64,000 nucleotides of DNA. It comes from Brevibacterium sp. 239c. GTDB taxonomy: Bacteria; Actinomycetota; Actinomycetes; Actinomycetales; Brevibacteriaceae. The notes beneath the pieces are model-generated. The model saw only the letters and a program-made list of their open reading frames with translations, was not told the DNA's origin and did no database searches. A program made the translations under genes and the position numbers. Location of the stretch: the NCBI RefSeq assembly GCF_900169365.1, contig NZ_FXZH01000016.1, forward strand, positions 50,656 to 114,655, written 5' to 3'. Below, in pieces: positions 16,500-25,266 of this stretch (the first letter of the stretch is position 1; every line of letters starts with the position of its first letter).

Positions 16500-18224
16500 A
16501 TGCCACAGTTCGATGTCGTCGAAGCATCCATCGCCTCACTGCGAGCGGCCCTCGAGGATGGGACAACCACCTCGGTGGGGCTGGTCGAGGACTACCTGGC
16601 TCGCATCGCCGCATTCGACGGCCCCGATACTGAGACCCGGCTCAACTCCGTGATCGTATCCAACCCGGATGCCCTCGCCGAGGCGGCCACCTCCGATGAG
16701 CGACGAGCCCGGGGTCGGACGCTGGGCCCTCTCGACGGAATCCCGTACACCGCGAAGGACAGCTACATGGTCACCGGACTGACCGTGGCCGCGGGCTCCC
16801 CCGCCTTCGCCGAACTCATCGCACAGAAGGACGCCTTCACCATCGAGCGCCTCCGCGATGCCGGGGCCATCTGCCTCGGTCTGACCAACATGCCCCCGAT
16901 GGCCAACGGCGGCATGCAGCGCGGACTCTACGGCCGAGCCGAAAGCCCCTATAGCGCGCAGTGGCTGACCAGCGCCTTCGGCTCGGGTTCCTCCAACGGC
17001 TCTGGTACCGCGACAACCGCGAGCTTCGCCGCCTTCGGTCTCGGCGAGGAGACGTGGTCCTCGGGTCGGGCTCCGGCCTCACACAACGCGCTCATCGCCT
17101 ACACTCCTTCTCGCGGAGTCATCTCGGTGCGCGGCAACTGGCCGCTCGTGCCCACGATGGACGTCGTCGTCCCCCACACCCGGTCGATGGCCGACCTGTG
17201 CGAGGTCCTCGACGTCATCGTCGCCGACGACGCCGAGACTCGCGGTGACTTCTGGCGGGTCCAACCTTGGGTCGAGATCCCGGCCGCGTCCACGGTTCGC
17301 CCCGCTTCCTACGCCTCGCTGCTGCCCGGCGATGCCGCTTCGGCACACTCCACACTGGCAGGCAAGCGCTTCGGCATCCCGAAGATGTACATCAACGCCG
17401 ACCCCGAGGCGGGCACGAATCCCGAGGGCGGCATCGGCGGGCCCACCGGACAGCGGATCGAGACTCGAGCCTCGGTGATCTCAGCGTGGGAACAGGCCCG
17501 TCGCGACCTCGAGGCCGCCGGAGCTGAGGTCATCGAAACCGACTTTCCAGTGGTGAGCAACTACGAGGGCGATCGTCCCGGTGCTCCGACGATCAAGACC
17601 CGCGGCATCGTGAGCACCGACTTCCTCGATCGGGAGATCAACGACCTCTCCGCTTGGGCCTGGGACGATTTCCTGGCTGCCAACGGTGATCCGAATCTGC
17701 CCACCCTCGCCGAGGTGGACGGGACGAAGATCTTCCCGCACCCGGACGGCGCCCTCCCCGATCGGTTCACAGGGTTCGACGACGATATCGCCGAATACCC
17801 GCGACTGGTGCGCGAGGACGGCTACGGCTCTGTGACGGAGATCCCCGATCTCGAAGACGGCATTCGAGGCCTCGAGGTGACTCGCCGTATCGACCTTGAA
17901 GAATGGATGGACGCCAACGGCTTCGACGCCGTGGTCTACCCGGCAATGGCCGATGTGGGCCCGGCCGATATGGATGTCAACGAGGCTTCAGCGGATCTTG
18001 GGTGGCGCAACGGCACCTGGGTTGCCAACGGCAATCTGGTGCCACGGCATCTGGGCATCCCCTCGGTAACTGTGCCCATGGGCACGATGTCTGACACCGG
18101 CATCCCCATCGGGCTCACGATCTCAGGCCGCGGCTGGGACGATACGTTGCTCATCGAACTCGCCGCAGCCTTCGAAGCCACCGGTAGTCGACGCGAGGAG
18201 CCTCCGCGCACGCCGAGGCTGTGA
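16500..18224 (+). CDS. Amidase signature family enzyme
   Basis: 574-residue amidase-signature hydrolase. The Ser-cisSer-Lys triad can be placed: Lys86 in PYTAKDS, cis-Ser164 in GSSNGS, and nucleophile Ser188 in SSGRAPAS, exactly 24 residues after the cis-Ser as in known family members. The usual GSDTGGSIR is replaced by EETWSSGR, so the oxyanion loop is unusual. AAGGAAC precedes the ATG. It would hydrolyse an amide to acid and ammonia; the substrate is unknown. It is longer than GatA and is not next to gatB or gatC, so a role in tRNA amidation is unlikely. Confidence 0.85.
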   Translation: MPQFDVVEASIASLRAALEDGTTTSVGLVEDYLARIAAFDGPDTETRLNSVIVSNPDALAEAATSDERRARGRTLGPLDGIPYTAKDSYMVTGLTVAAGSPAFAELIAQKDAFTIERLRDAGAICLGLTNMPPMANGGMQRGLYGRAESPYSAQWLTSAFGSGSSNGSGTATTASFAAFGLGEETWSSGRAPASHNALIAYTPSRGVISVRGNWPLVPTMDVVVPHTRSMADLCEVLDVIVADDAETRGDFWRVQPWVEIPAASTVRPASYASLLPGDAASAHSTLAGKRFGIPKMYINADPEAGTNPEGGIGGPTGQRIETRASVISAWEQARRDLEAAGAEVIETDFPVVSNYEGDRPGAPTIKTRGIVSTDFLDREINDLSAWAWDDFLAANGDPNLPTLAEVDGTKIFPHPDGALPDRFTGFDDDIAEYPRLVREDGYGSVTEIPDLEDGIRGLEVTRRIDLEEWMDANGFDAVVYPAMADVGPADMDVNEASADLGWRNGTWVANGNLVPRHLGIPSVTVPMGTMSDTGIPIGLTISGRGWDDTLLIELAAAFEATGSRREEPPRTPRL

Positions 18225-18232
18225 GTGAGTGC

Positions 18233-18853
18233 TCAGAGGTCCTCGGAGTTGAGAATCCCGCCCACTGCCGCGATGATCACCGCAGTCGCATAGTCTTCGT
18301 CAGCACCGTGGCCCGCCTCGTAGACCGAGCCTGACCGGCCAGCATCTTCGACGATGACGGCTGCCGACTCTTCGAGTCGTGCCGCTGTTCGGGCATGGCC
18401 GGCGACGAGTTCGAGCAGCACCGCGATGGCGGAGTATTTTCGTCCTGCCGGGGCCGGATGAGAGGCCAGCAGACCGATGGTCTCGTCCATCACCTCGGCG
18501 ATGCCGGGTCCCATCGTCCCCGGCAGCGCCCCTGTCGACAGCCAGGGGTGCGCGCGGTGGAGAGCGAATATTCCGGCGGCGAATATGGAGAGATCGGCCC
18601 GCCAAGAACCCTTTGCCTCAACTGCGGTCCGTTCTGCCAGCACCTCGTCGATCATGAGAGCGACGAGTCCGTTCCTGTCGTCGACATGCCGATAGAGGGC
18701 GGCCGGCGCACTCCCGATCTCTGCAGCCAGGGCCCGCATCGTTACCTGCGGCAGACTCGTCCGGTCAGCCAAGGCGATGGCCGCTCGTGCGATGCCCACC
18801 CGGTCCAGGCGAGCGGGCCTACCGACCTTTCCCTCAGTCACTGCCACCCTCAT
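18233..18853 (-). CDS. TetR-family transcriptional regulator
   Basis: 206 residues from the ATG at 18853, which overlaps the stop of the upstream glycosyltransferase gene as ATGA. The N-terminal HTH (VGIARAAIALAD, then TMRALAAEIGSAPAALYRHV) is typical TetR, and the C-terminal region resembles TetR_C domains of drug-responsive members (tetracycline-repressor-like). Translational coupling indicates co-transcription with the glycosyltransferase and likely control of the shared promoter, where an inverted repeat lies at 20137-20151. Confidence 0.85.
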   Translation of the reverse strand: MRVAVTEGKVGRPARLDRVGIARAAIALADRTSLPQVTMRALAAEIGSAPAALYRHVDDRNGLVALMIDEVLAERTAVEAKGSWRADLSIFAAGIFALHRAHPWLSTGALPGTMGPGIAEVMDETIGLLASHPAPAGRKYSAIAVLLELVAGHARTAARLEESAAVIVEDAGRSGSVYEAGHGADEDYATAVIIAAVGGILNSEDL

Positions 18854-20097
18854 GCCCTTGGTGTGAAAGGCTCGGCGATCCAGCGTCGCAGTGACAGAGT
18901 GCTCTCGCCCTGGTCGTGCTCGGATCGCTCCAGCGACTTCGCAATCGTAGTCGCGGCTCGGAGCATCTTTCCCGACCCGGTCACCGACTCCACGCTGGAG
19001 CGCAGTCCGCTGGGAGTCACTCTGCGATTGCTCAATGCCGGTGTTGCGACTCCGAGCCGTGCGGCGGTCCGCGCCCAGAAGAACTGATCCGTGTGCTGAG
19101 GGAATGGGACGCTCGGAATTCCGGCACGCAGGCAGGCCGCGGTGATTCCCGCACCGGCTTGGTGGATCGCGGTCGCAACCTGCGGCAGCAGCCAGGAGTG
19201 GGGCACCGGGCCCGCAGTGACAACCCGGCCGGGAGCCGCCTCGGCGAGAATGGGCCCGGCCGCACCCTGGACGATGACACGATGGCGGGTCGACGACACG
19301 AACTCTGACAGCGCATCCGCGGCTCGGCTTCCCTCTGGAACGCTGCCCATGGTCACGAGCACGGGAGGGGCCCCGCTGGCGAGAAAGTCTGCGAGCTCGG
19401 TCGGTGCGGTCCACTCTTCATCGTCGACCGGCCACCAGAAGCCGTCGAGGCTCAGGTGCTGAGGCCAATCGCTCGGGCGCGAGAAAATGACGGGGCTGAT
19501 GCCATGGTGGACGGGCACCGCGGCTCGTGCTCGTTCGTTCAGGGTTGTGGTGAACTTCTTCGCAGGCAAGCCCAGCTGTTCCCGAACCCATGCCACTGCA
19601 GGGACGTAGGGCGCGGGTAATCTCTGCACCAACCGTCCGATCGGACGGTTGAGAAGGGGCCCGAAGTCGATCGCCGAAGCGATCATCGGCGGATAAGCTC
19701 GACTCGGCGTCGAGGGCTGGAGCAGTGCTTCGGCCGATGGGATGCCGAGAGCTTCGGCGATGTCGTGGCCGTAGGGCGAGATGGGATTGGTGAGCACTAC
19801 GTCGATGGCACCTGCGCGTACTGCCATGAGGGCGGCTTCAGCGTGATCCATCATGTAGCCGCGCAGATGATCGAGGTACCCCCGCACACCTGGGCCAGCG
19901 TCTCCATCCGCGGACGGAGGAGGCGTGAGGGCAGCCGTGTATCGTGCTGCGGCGCACCCAGATCGTTCCACAGCCGCCGCATAGTCGGCATGGACGACCA
20001 TGGTGACCGTGTGCCCGTCGGCAATGAGGTCCACAGCGATTCTGATCGCCGGTGAAACGTCACCCCAGGAACCCGGGGCCAGAATGAGCACCTTCAT
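18850..20097 (-). CDS. GT1-family (MGT-type) glycosyltransferase
   Basis: 415 residues from the ATG at 20097, which has a strong GAGGAGG four bases upstream. The N-terminus MKVLILAPGSWGDVSPAIRIA and the C-terminal donor-binding region (GPVPHSWLLPQVATAIHQAG, then HTDQFFWARTAARLGV) are those of GT1/MGT enzymes that move sugar from UDP-sugars onto macrolides, sterols or other lipophilic acceptors. Being coupled to a TetR regulator suggests inducible glycosylation of a drug or secondary metabolite. The acceptor is unknown. Confidence 0.87.
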   Translation of the reverse strand: MKVLILAPGSWGDVSPAIRIAVDLIADGHTVTMVVHADYAAAVERSGCAAARYTAALTPPPSADGDAGPGVRGYLDHLRGYMMDHAEAALMAVRAGAIDVVLTNPISPYGHDIAEALGIPSAEALLQPSTPSRAYPPMIASAIDFGPLLNRPIGRLVQRLPAPYVPAVAWVREQLGLPAKKFTTTLNERARAAVPVHHGISPVIFSRPSDWPQHLSLDGFWWPVDDEEWTAPTELADFLASGAPPVLVTMGSVPEGSRAADALSEFVSSTRHRVIVQGAAGPILAEAAPGRVVTAGPVPHSWLLPQVATAIHQAGAGITAACLRAGIPSVPFPQHTDQFFWARTAARLGVATPALSNRRVTPSGLRSSVESVTGSGKMLRAATTIAKSLERSEHDQGESTLSLRRWIAEPFTPRA

Positions 20098-20136
20098 GAC
20101 CCTCCTCAACCGGTCCGCGCGCCGGAGTCTTATTTT

Positions 20137-20151
20137 GTGTACATTGTTCAC
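20137..20151. promoter_or_regulatory. Candidate TetR operator
   Basis: GTGTACATTGTTCAC is an inverted repeat of the form GTGnACA-n-TGTnCAC, 40 bp upstream of the glycosyltransferase-tetR operon start. Confidence 0.5.
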
Positions 20152-20257
20152 TAAAGAATATCAGAGCCTCGATCACTGTATGAATAAGTCTGAAACCTTC
20201 GGGTGAAATCGCCAGATTACTGGATCGTAGCCAGCAATCGGTGGAACAGTGTTGGAC

Positions 20258-21031
20258 ATGACCGATTTCTCTGTTCTTGCTGAACGCGCGTCCGCTCTAC
20301 TCGAAGCCCATCATCAGGATCGCCCGATCGTCCTGCCGACAGTGTGGGATGCCTGGTCAGCCCAGGCCATGGTCAATGCCGGATTCGAGGCTCTGAGCAT
20401 CGGCTCCCATCCTCTCGCCGACTCCGTGGGCTCCGCGGACGGCGAGACCATGAGCCTCAGCCAGGCGCTGGCGGGAATCGCCCGCGTGTGCGGCTCTGTC
20501 GATGTACCGGTCAGCGCCGATCTGGAATCCGGCTACGACACCCCGGCACCGGATCTCATCGCCGGACTCCTCGAAGCCGGCGCGGTGGGTGTCAACATTG
20601 AGGACACCGTCCACAGCGAGGGACGAATGCGCAGCGCTGAGGAACATGCCGAGTACATCGGAGATCTGCGTCGCGCCGCAGACGCGCAACGGGTGCATGT
20701 GGTCATCAACGCCCGCACCGATGTCTTCAAGAATCCCAATGATTTCGAGGATCCCACCGCCGAGGCGATCCGTCGCCTCAATCTGTGCGCCGAGTCGGGT
20801 GCGGATTCCGTCTATCCCGTCAGGTTGCCGAACACCGACACACTCAAGTCCATATTGTCCCAGGTGAGGCTGCCGCTCAATGTCACCGCTCATCCGGTCA
20901 AAGGCGCCGTGCCCGACGAACTCGATCTCTCGCAGCTGCAGGAGTTCGGGGTGAAGCGTGTGACTTTCGGGCCCCTGCTGCAGTCCGCAATGTACGACTA
21001 TTTCGCCAAGTTCACCCGAAACTGGCACTGA
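20258..21031 (+). CDS. Isocitrate lyase/PEP mutase family protein
   Basis: 257 residues with the PEP mutase/isocitrate lyase barrel pattern: VLPTVWDAWSA at the N-terminus, then SADLESGYD for the Mg-binding acidic residues, GVNIEDTVHSEGRMRSAEEHAE, and VVINARTDVF. It lacks the KRCGH motif of true isocitrate lyases, so it belongs with carboxyphosphonoenolpyruvate phosphonomutase-like or oxaloacetate decarboxylase-like enzymes. The start is uncertain: ATG 20258 is given, GTG 20249 is in the same frame. The VOC gene follows 33 bp downstream. Confidence 0.85.
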   Translation: MTDFSVLAERASALLEAHHQDRPIVLPTVWDAWSAQAMVNAGFEALSIGSHPLADSVGSADGETMSLSQALAGIARVCGSVDVPVSADLESGYDTPAPDLIAGLLEAGAVGVNIEDTVHSEGRMRSAEEHAEYIGDLRRAADAQRVHVVINARTDVFKNPNDFEDPTAEAIRRLNLCAESGADSVYPVRLPNTDTLKSILSQVRLPLNVTAHPVKGAVPDELDLSQLQEFGVKRVTFGPLLQSAMYDYFAKFTRNWH

Positions 21032-21064
21032 CAGCTATGCCAACCGCAATGATGAGGAGACGCA

Positions 21065-21826
21065 ATGCCTGAGGATCTTCGCGAAGGACAACCTGTCTGG
21101 ATCGATTACACCTGTCACGATTTCGAGTCCACGACGAAGTTCTACTCCGAGATCTTCGGGTGGAAGTTCGAAGATCAGGGACCAGACTTCGGCCACTACA
21201 ACATGATCACGAAGGACGGTGCCACGGTCGGCGGAGCCATGCGCGCCATGAACATGGACGGCACACCGAACCCGATGATCCCGGCGATGTGGACGACCTA
21301 TCTGCATACCAACGACATCGCGAACACCTACGCAGCGGCGCTTACGGCAGGCGCAGCTCCCATCGCAGAGCCGATGTCCGTCGGACCCCTGGGACAAATG
21401 GCTGTCATCACCGATCCCACCGGCGCCGGCGTGGGCATGTGGCAGCCGGGCGACTTCACCGGCTTCGACGCTCCGTTCACACCAGGGACTCCGGTGTGGT
21501 TCGAGCTCATGACGCTGAACTATCCAGTCGCCACCGAGTTCTACCGGAACGTCTTCTCCTTCGAGCTGGTGGCGATGGAGGGCTTCCCGTATTCGACTCA
21601 TGGAGCCGGTGACAATGCTGTGGCCGGCATCTGCGACGCCAGCGAATGGACTCAGGTGTCCTTCTGGCGTGACTACATCAACGTCGAAGACGCCGACGCT
21701 ACTGCAACGCGAGTGGCTGAGCTCGGCGGGAAGGTGCTCGCCGATCCGGAAGACTCACCGTATGGCCGCATCGTCACCGTCACCGATCCGGAAGGAGCGA
21801 CCTTCCAGCTCCAGCAGAACCCGTGA
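21065..21826 (+). CDS. Two-domain VOC (glyoxalase-like) protein
   Basis: 253 residues made of two VOC repeats, about 7-120 and 135-252, each ending in a DPTGA or DPEGA turn typical of the fold. This matches the CFP32/27-kDa antigen group of actinobacteria, whose function is not established. AGGAG lies nine bases before the ATG. Its stop overlaps the next gene's GTG start. The upstream PEP-mutase-like gene is close enough to share a transcript. Confidence 0.85.
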   Translation: MPEDLREGQPVWIDYTCHDFESTTKFYSEIFGWKFEDQGPDFGHYNMITKDGATVGGAMRAMNMDGTPNPMIPAMWTTYLHTNDIANTYAAALTAGAAPIAEPMSVGPLGQMAVITDPTGAGVGMWQPGDFTGFDAPFTPGTPVWFELMTLNYPVATEFYRNVFSFELVAMEGFPYSTHGAGDNAVAGICDASEWTQVSFWRDYINVEDADATATRVAELGGKVLADPEDSPYGRIVTVTDPEGATFQLQQNP

Positions 21827-22332
21827 GTGATCGCTTCTCTCGGATACGCAAGCAGTATCTGAGTTTGGGCCTTGGCGAACTGGCGGCGGTCGCAGTGTTT
21901 GCGGCTGCCGCCTTCGCCTGGCAGGAGCAGCTCACATCGGCTGGCGCAGTCGCCGCATTGCGGTTTGCACTCGTGCCGCTGGAGTTCGTTCTTCTTCAGG
22001 CAGGTGTCTACTGGCTGCTGGCCCGGTCGTGGCACGGTTCCGATCAGGGACGAAGCGCACCAGGTCGAATGCCATTCATGATGGCGAGGATGTTCCGCGG
22101 GCTGAAATTCATCAACCCGATCATTCTGCTCGCTGGCTTGATCGGAGTGGTTGCGAATTTTCCTGCAACCCCACTGGCAGCCGTCATCGTGATCCTCATC
22201 TGGGCGTTCGGAGTCGCCGAGTACATCAACTACTTTGTCGTGCGGCTCTCGTATCCGTGGACACAGTGGGCCTCCGAGGTCGGTCGTCGGCGGACGCCGA
22301 GGCTGGTCAAGGACATGCATGCGGCACGCTGA
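21823..22332 (+). CDS. Small integral membrane protein
   Basis: 169 residues with about four hydrophobic helices (near 18-32, 42-66, 95-111 and 115-135) and a basic C-terminus. The GTG start overlaps the VOC stop as GTGA, implying translational coupling. I do not recognise a characterised family. It is probably the last gene of a three-gene operon. Confidence 0.7.
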   Translation: MSDRFSRIRKQYLSLGLGELAAVAVFAAAAFAWQEQLTSAGAVAALRFALVPLEFVLLQAGVYWLLARSWHGSDQGRSAPGRMPFMMARMFRGLKFINPIILLAGLIGVVANFPATPLAAVIVILIWAFGVAEYINYFVVRLSYPWTQWASEVGRRRTPRLVKDMHAAR

Positions 22333-22367
22333 TGCCGATACTGCCTGTTTGGCGTCAGCTGCTCAGT

Positions 22368-22423
22368 GTCAGCCGCGCAGCGTTAGCCGCGCAGAGTCAG
22401 CCGCGCAGAGTCAGCCGCGCAGC
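22368..22423. repeat. Four 14-bp tandem repeats spanning the recQ stop
   Basis: Units start at 22368, 22382, 22396 and 22410 with consensus GTCAGCCGCGCAGA/C; the second unit has one change in the core. The stop codon of the minus-strand recQ-like gene (22411-22413) lies in the last unit, so the repeats look like copies of that gene's final codons laid out beyond its stop. Confidence 0.8.
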
Positions 22424-24534
22424 GCCAAAGCAAACGGCAGCACCGCGGTGGCTCCCGCCTGCCTGAGCAGTCGTGCTCCGATCGCCATCGTCCAGCGGGA
22501 GACCACCTCGTCGTCGACGAGCAGCACTGCCTTCCCGGCCACCGATTCCTCGACCTCGGGCGGAACGACGAATGCATCGTAGAGATCCTTCACCCGGAAG
22601 GCGCTGTTGACCTCCGGGCTACCGTGATCATGGACCTGCAACAGCTCACCGCCGTCGATGAGCCGGCCGGCAGACGCCAGGTTCGCCGCCAGCGACCTCA
22701 CGGTCGTCGGCCTCCGCGCGCTCGGTACCGACACAACAACCTCGGGCCTGATGTCCCAGTCCCACTGGCTCAGGACCTCGAGGCACCATTTGCCGATCTG
22801 CACAGGGACCTCGGCATCGGGAGCATCCGGTGCAAGGAACGACCGCAGAGTCTGCCCCTGTCCCAGGTCGCTGAGTCGTGCGATGGCCCGTCCTTCGGCA
22901 GCCAGCTCTCCGGCTGGGATGCGGCCCTTGAGCGGAACCCCGATATTGGCCATTCCACTGGGCCAAGTGCTGCGCGGATCGACGGGCAGACCAATGCGAT
23001 GCAGAGTCCCTGCCGTGGTCTGTCTGCTCTCGTCCGAAATCTCGGCCGACCACCAGACTCCGGCACAGTTGTCGCAGCGCCCACAGGGTTTGGGCTCCGG
23101 ATCATCGAGCTGCCGAATGAGGAACTCCATCCGGCACTCACGAGTCGACTCGTAGTCCAGCATCGCCTGTGCTTCTGCCGCCCGCACGGCCGCGACCTTC
23201 TCGTATCTCTCTTGGTCGTAGGTCCAGCCTTGACCTGTCGAGACGTATCCGCCCTTGATCTTGGTTACGGCGTCTTCGACTTCCAGCGTCTTCAGCAGCA
23301 GCTGAAGACGGGTTCGCTTGGTGCCGACAAGGGTCTCCAAGCGGGCCACGGACAGGGGGCCGTCCGCCTCGGCAAGGGCCTGAAGCACGGCGTTGGCATC
23401 GGACTGGCTGGGCATCGATGCGGTGGCGAAGTAGTTCCAGATCTCCTGGTCTTCAGCACCGGGCAGGAGCAGGACATCGGCGGAGTCCGTTGCTCGGCCG
23501 GCGCGACCAACCTGCTGGTAGTAGGCGACGGCAGACGATGGAGCCCCGATGTGGATGACGAATCCGAGGTCGGGTTTGTCGAAGCCCATTCCCAGCGCCG
23601 AGGTGGCCACGAGTGCCTTGATCTGGTTGTCTTTGAGGCGCTGTTCGAGTTCGGCTCGCTCTTCCGAGTCGGTGCGGCCGGTGTAGGCACGGACCTCATG
23701 GCCTTGATCGCGCAGGATCCTTGTGATGTCCTCGGCGGCGCTGACCGTGAGCGTGTAGATGATTCCCGAGCCGGTGAAATCGCCGAGGTGGGAGGTCAGC
23801 CAGGCGATACGCCCACTCGCGTCGAGGCCCGGCAGGACGCCCAACCTCAGGGAGTCACGGGCAAGCTCGCCGCGGACGACTGTGGTGTCTTGGCCGAGCT
23901 GTTCGGCAACATCGGTGACGACGCGGGAGTTGGCGGTGGCTGTCGTGGCCAAGACGGGGGTGTTGCCAGGCAGTTCGGACAGGATGTGGCCGATGCGCCG
24001 GTAGTCGGGGCGGAAGTCGTGGCCCCAGTCGGAGATGCAGTGCGCCTCGTCGACGACGATGAGGCCGAGGAACGCGAGAAGCTGTGGCAGGACTTCGTCG
24101 CGGAACTGGGGGTTATTCAGCCGTTCGGGCGAGACGAGCAGAACGTCGAGGTTGCCGGCTCTGAGGTCATCGAGGACGGCGTCCCACTCGGTGACGTTGG
24201 AAGAGTTGAGGCTGGCTGCGCGAACTCCGGCGCGTTCGGCAGCGGCGATCTGGTCGCGCATAAGAGCCAGCAGCGGCGAGATGATGAGGCTAGGACCGGT
24301 GCCTGCTGTTCGAAGCATCCTGGTTGCCACGAAGTACACGGCCGACTTGCCCCAACCGGTGCGCTGGACCACGAGGACTCGCTTCTTCTCCACGACGAGA
24401 TCGCGAATCGATTCGAGCTGACCATCTCGGAACTCAGCGTTGGGATTCGCGGTGAGCTCGGCCAGGATACGTTGAGCCTGAACGGCGAATTCGTCGGCGT
24501 CGATGGTCGTTGCGGTCGGGGTGGATTCGGTCAT
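22411..24534 (-). CDS. RecQ-family ATP-dependent DNA helicase with C-terminal phosphoribosyltransferase-like domain
   Basis: 707 residues. Helicase motifs: Walker A QRTGWGKS at 57-64, DEAH at 162-165, TTATAN, then in the second RecA lobe TSALGMGFDKPD and QQVGRAGR. A zinc region with CRMEF and CGRCDNC follows at about 460-490. The last 200 residues are not classic RecQ: they contain VLLVDDEVVSRWT and look like a phosphoribosyltransferase fold, an arrangement seen in an actinobacterial RecQ subgroup. It should unwind DNA 3' to 5' in repair. Start at ATG 24534; the ribosome site is weak. Confidence 0.9.
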   Translation of the reverse strand: MTESTPTATTIDADEFAVQAQRILAELTANPNAEFRDGQLESIRDLVVEKKRVLVVQRTGWGKSAVYFVATRMLRTAGTGPSLIISPLLALMRDQIAAAERAGVRAASLNSSNVTEWDAVLDDLRAGNLDVLLVSPERLNNPQFRDEVLPQLLAFLGLIVVDEAHCISDWGHDFRPDYRRIGHILSELPGNTPVLATTATANSRVVTDVAEQLGQDTTVVRGELARDSLRLGVLPGLDASGRIAWLTSHLGDFTGSGIIYTLTVSAAEDITRILRDQGHEVRAYTGRTDSEERAELEQRLKDNQIKALVATSALGMGFDKPDLGFVIHIGAPSSAVAYYQQVGRAGRATDSADVLLLPGAEDQEIWNYFATASMPSQSDANAVLQALAEADGPLSVARLETLVGTKRTRLQLLLKTLEVEDAVTKIKGGYVSTGQGWTYDQERYEKVAAVRAAEAQAMLDYESTRECRMEFLIRQLDDPEPKPCGRCDNCAGVWWSAEISDESRQTTAGTLHRIGLPVDPRSTWPSGMANIGVPLKGRIPAGELAAEGRAIARLSDLGQGQTLRSFLAPDAPDAEVPVQIGKWCLEVLSQWDWDIRPEVVVSVPSARRPTTVRSLAANLASAGRLIDGGELLQVHDHGSPEVNSAFRVKDLYDAFVVPPEVEESVAGKAVLLVDDEVVSRWTMAIGARLLRQAGATAVLPFALALRG

Positions 24535-24607
24535 GGGCCCAGTCTAGGTGTCACCACTGACGCGGGCCCATCGAGTACGCGCGACCGCGCCTTCAACCTC
24601 TGACTCG

Positions 24608-25087
24608 TCACCTCAGTGCGAGGTTGACTCCCAAGGTGGCGAGCACGCCGAAGAGCACTCCCCACAGGACGATCGAGATGATCTGCCAGAACGCTACGGC
24701 GTTGCGGTTCGCGCCGAAGCCCACCATGGCCGACGAGGTGATCTGCGACGGCAACAGGGTCTGTCCCAGGAGCGAAACGCCGGGGACCCCGAACTTGTCG
24801 AACATGCGCTTGAGTCGCTGGCGCTTCTGCGAGGGCTCGGCGTCCTTCTCGCGGTTCTTCGTCGCCTTGTCTCGGATCGCTCCGGCGCCGTAGACGAATG
24901 CGAGCATCGAGGCCACATTGCCGATGATCGCCATGAGGATGGCGACGACCGGGTGCAGACCGATCGCGACGCCGATGACGGAGCCGAAATAGGATTCGAC
25001 GAAGGGGACGGCAGAGACGAGGATGATGCCCGCCCATTGCAGCCAGTCCGGAATCGACCCGGCGAAGTTCTGGATGCTTTCGATCAT
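24608..25087 (-). CDS. Small multidrug export family membrane protein
   Basis: 159 residues with about four hydrophobic segments, beginning at WLQWAGIILVSAVPFVESYFG, a charged loop (residues 75-95) and a C-terminal amphipathic pair. This matches the putative small multidrug export family (Sm_multidrug_ex). GGAGCC lies before the ATG. It is divergent from a TetR regulator with a 24-bp palindrome between them, the usual layout for a drug-induced exporter. Substrate unknown. Confidence 0.75.
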   Translation of the reverse strand: MIESIQNFAGSIPDWLQWAGIILVSAVPFVESYFGSVIGVAIGLHPVVAILMAIIGNVASMLAFVYGAGAIRDKATKNREKDAEPSQKRQRLKRMFDKFGVPGVSLLGQTLLPSQITSSAMVGFGANRNAVAFWQIISIVLWGVLFGVLATLGVNLALR

Positions 25088-25179
25088 TCTGAGGCTCCAT
25101 TTTCATTGGTACGGAGTCACGGTCGACGCGTTGCACATGAGCCTCCTGGTCATTCTCGACACACGAACTCGGCGACGCA

Positions 25180-25203
25180 GTACAGTGTACTAGTACGCTG
25201 TAC
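25180..25203. promoter_or_regulatory. 24-bp palindrome, candidate TetR operator
   Basis: Arms GTACAGTGTAC and GTACGCTGTAC around TA give a palindrome with one mismatched pair. It lies between the small exporter gene and the TetR gene, overlapping the likely promoters. Confidence 0.65.
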
Positions 25204-25266
25204 TATACAGAAGACGACAATGATGCGCGAGACTGAATTCGGATTGCGAGACTGAGGAGAGTACGA

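Noticed and set aside
22624..24603. Plus-strand open frame of 659 codons opposite the recQ-like gene
   Set aside because: Antisense shadow of a clear helicase; composition is rich in Gly, Val and Asp without any domain.
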